Below, in pieces: positions 40,902 to 42,104 of a stretch of 42,104 nucleotides of DNA (position 1 is the first letter of the stretch; each line of letters starts with the position of its first letter). The notes beneath the pieces are model-generated. The model was not told the origin of the DNA and searched no databases. It worked only from the letters and a program-made list of their open reading frames with translations. The DNA comes from Lentisphaerae bacterium RIFOXYC12_FULL_60_16 (lineage in GTDB: Bacteria; Verrucomicrobiota; Kiritimatiellia; UBA8416; YA12-FULL-60-10): NCBI GenBank assembly GCA_001803315.1, contig MHBQ01000184.1:35648-77751 (forward strand), read 5' to 3'. The position numbers and the translations under genes were made by a program.

Positions 40902-42104
40902 ATGAAATTCCATCAACTTGTCCTTCTGTCTACTTGCTTCATGCTTCCGGCAATGATCTCGCCGGCACATGGTGAGCCGCGATCCTGGTATGTCGCCACC
41001 AACGGGAATGATTTAACCGGTGCCAGTTGGGAAACGGCCTATACAAATATCCAGCGGGCATTCGACGAAGCAGCCGACGGCGATACGATCTGTCTGGCCG
41101 GGCATACCTTTCTGCTGACGAACCAATTGGTGTGGGCATCAAATGCAACGGTTACGGTCCGCGGCGGTTATGCGGCGACCAACAGTGCGGTTCTGCCGGG
41201 GCCGGACAATCCCCGGCGCTGGCCGACGGTTCTGACCCGCGCCAACGCCGGTGTCAATCACCGCATCCTTTTCATCCAACAGGTCACCGCCGGTACCCTG
41301 GAGCAGGTGATCATTACCGGCGGATCCTATACGGCGTCATCCGCCTATGGTGGCGGGGTATATGTTGCCGGCAGTTCCGGCATGGTGTTCACCGACTGTC
41401 GGATCACCCGGAACACGATATATCCGTCCGGCGGCAATACAACAGGCCGTGGTGGCGGACTCTCACTGGTCTCCAGCGTTATGACCCTGAACCAGTGTCT
41501 GATCCAGGGGAACCTGGCTCAAAAAAACGGAAGTTATGGGTCACTGGGTGGCGGTATTTACTCGGATGCCGCCAGTACCATCACGCTGGTCGATTGCAGG
41601 ATCCTTAATAATCGGACGGAGAACTCCTATGTTGCATCGCCGACGGGTGGTGGTGGCATTGCCGCACTGGGAACGGCACTACTGAAGAACTGCCTGGTGG
41701 CTGGGAATGCCAGGGGTGGGGGTTGGGGCGGCGGGGTTTATGTCGTGAGCGGTTCGACCACCCTGTTGAATTCAACGATAGCCAACAACAACGGCGAAGG
41801 CGTGTATCGTTCCGCCGGCACCCTGAACATCACCAATTCGGTGATCTGGGGTAATGGCAGGGATGTGTCCGGCACGATCAACCTGCGCTACTCGAACACC
41901 GGTAACGGCGGCACGGCCAACGGCAACATCAGCGCCGATCCGCTGTTCGAACGCGGATATTACCTCGCGGACGGCAGTCCCGCCCGCGGTGCAGGCACCA
42001 ACTCCGCCGCATCCTGGAACCTCGCCGACGATACGACCTGGACGAATGGGACGCCGGATACGGGTGTCCGGGTGGATATGGGGTACCATTATCCGGCTGC
42101 CTAT
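40902..42104 (+). CDS. Secreted right-handed beta-helix protein, choice-of-anchor-Q type (3' end outside window)
   Basis: The frame is open from ATG 40902 to the last base with no stop, giving 401 residues of a partial protein. It has a signal peptide (about 1-26, LVLLSTCFMLPAMISPAHG|EP). The mature start SWYVATNGNDLTGASWETAY then TNIQRAFDEAADGDTI is typical of pectin-lyase-like surface proteins. Turns rich in Gly follow (AYGGGVYVAGSS, GRGGGLSLVSS, LGGGIYSDAAS, WGGGVYVVSGS), each with a TDCRI, NQCLI or NSTIANN type strand: a right-handed parallel beta helix. The segment ISADPLFERGYYLADGSPA and VRVDMGYHYP resembles the choice-of-anchor Q domain. No catalytic residues are identified. A C-terminal sorting signal may lie beyond the window. 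Confidence 0.88.
   Translation, partial: MKFHQLVLLSTCFMLPAMISPAHGEPRSWYVATNGNDLTGASWETAYTNIQRAFDEAADGDTICLAGHTFLLTNQLVWASNATVTVRGGYAATNSAVLPGPDNPRRWPTVLTRANAGVNHRILFIQQVTAGTLEQVIITGGSYTASSAYGGGVYVAGSSGMVFTDCRITRNTIYPSGGNTTGRGGGLSLVSSVMTLNQCLIQGNLAQKNGSYGSLGGGIYSDAASTITLVDCRILNNRTENSYVASPTGGGGIAALGTALLKNCLVAGNARGGGWGGGVYVVSGSTTLLNSTIANNNGEGVYRSAGTLNITNSVIWGNGRDVSGTINLRYSNTGNGGTANGNISADPLFERGYYLADGSPARGAGTNSAASWNLADDTTWTNGTPDTGVRVDMGYHYPAAY

Noticed and set aside
1-42104. CRISPR array, tRNA or rRNA genes, insertion sequences, prophage
   Set aside because: No regularly spaced direct repeats, cloverleaf-like segments, rRNA-like stretches, transposase or phage genes were seen on either strand.

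Overview
The window is a GC-rich (roughly 60% by eye) chromosomal segment of a Gram-negative bacterium. LpxA and a beta-helix surface protein imply an outer membrane. A fused MurC-MurB, a divergent FtsZ, a long MoxR/DUF58/vWA/DUF4159 operon, a DksA-like protein with a basic tail, a heparinase-II/III-like enzyme and a 'choice-of-anchor Q' type beta-helix protein together suggest the PVC superphylum, most likely Kiritimatiellota, Lentisphaerota or Verrucomicrobiota. That placement is inference from gene content only. I see no rRNA, tRNA, CRISPR, insertion sequence or prophage.

Layout. (1) 1-7068, plus strand: the end of a dcw cell-wall/division cluster: a membrane glycosyltransferase (cut by the window edge), murC-murB fusion, ddl, ftsQ, ftsA, ftsZ, tightly packed with overlapping or near-overlapping stops and starts. 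(2) 7076-25967, minus strand: twelve co-directional genes in ~19 kb, read from 25967 downward: small secreted protein, tandem-DUF4159 protein, secreted helical protein, DUF58, BatA-like vWA membrane protein, second vWA membrane protein, secreted jelly-roll-like protein, 1194-residue membrane coiled-coil protein, TPR protein, secreted protein, FHA-MoxR ATPase, and a LarA-like enzyme whose start overlaps the MoxR stop. (3) 26236-30045, plus strand: DksA/TraR-like protein with a basic tail, lspA, miaA, radC, lpxA. (4) 30003-31992, minus: FHA protein, metallo-beta-lactamase-fold hydrolase, and a DnaQ-type exonuclease that carries a signal peptide. (5) 32061-36301, minus: rpsU (59 codons), a TIM-barrel isomerase-like gene, gmd, rmd and a flippase-like membrane protein, which fits a GDP-D-rhamnose surface-glycan module. 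(6) 36514-37901, plus: ferritin-like diiron protein and a TIM-barrel protein of unknown role. (7) 37926-42104: heparinase-like gene and AraC regulator (minus), divergent from a secreted beta-helix protein that runs off the window end.

How it fits together. Regions 1, 3 and 5 are envelope-building housekeeping: peptidoglycan precursor synthesis, division, lipoprotein processing, lipid A and deoxyhexose synthesis. Region 2 is the most interesting part. A MoxR AAA+ ATPase and three vWA proteins with intact MIDAS motifs form the core of known MoxR-type chaperone/maturation systems. Here they are joined by large secreted and membrane proteins of unknown function and by a probable nickel-pincer-type enzyme. 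Its target cannot be read from the sequence.

The only intergenic stretch approaching 300 bases is 25968-26235, between the divergent MoxR-type operon and the DksA-like gene; it holds one candidate promoter in each direction. All promoter calls are by eye.
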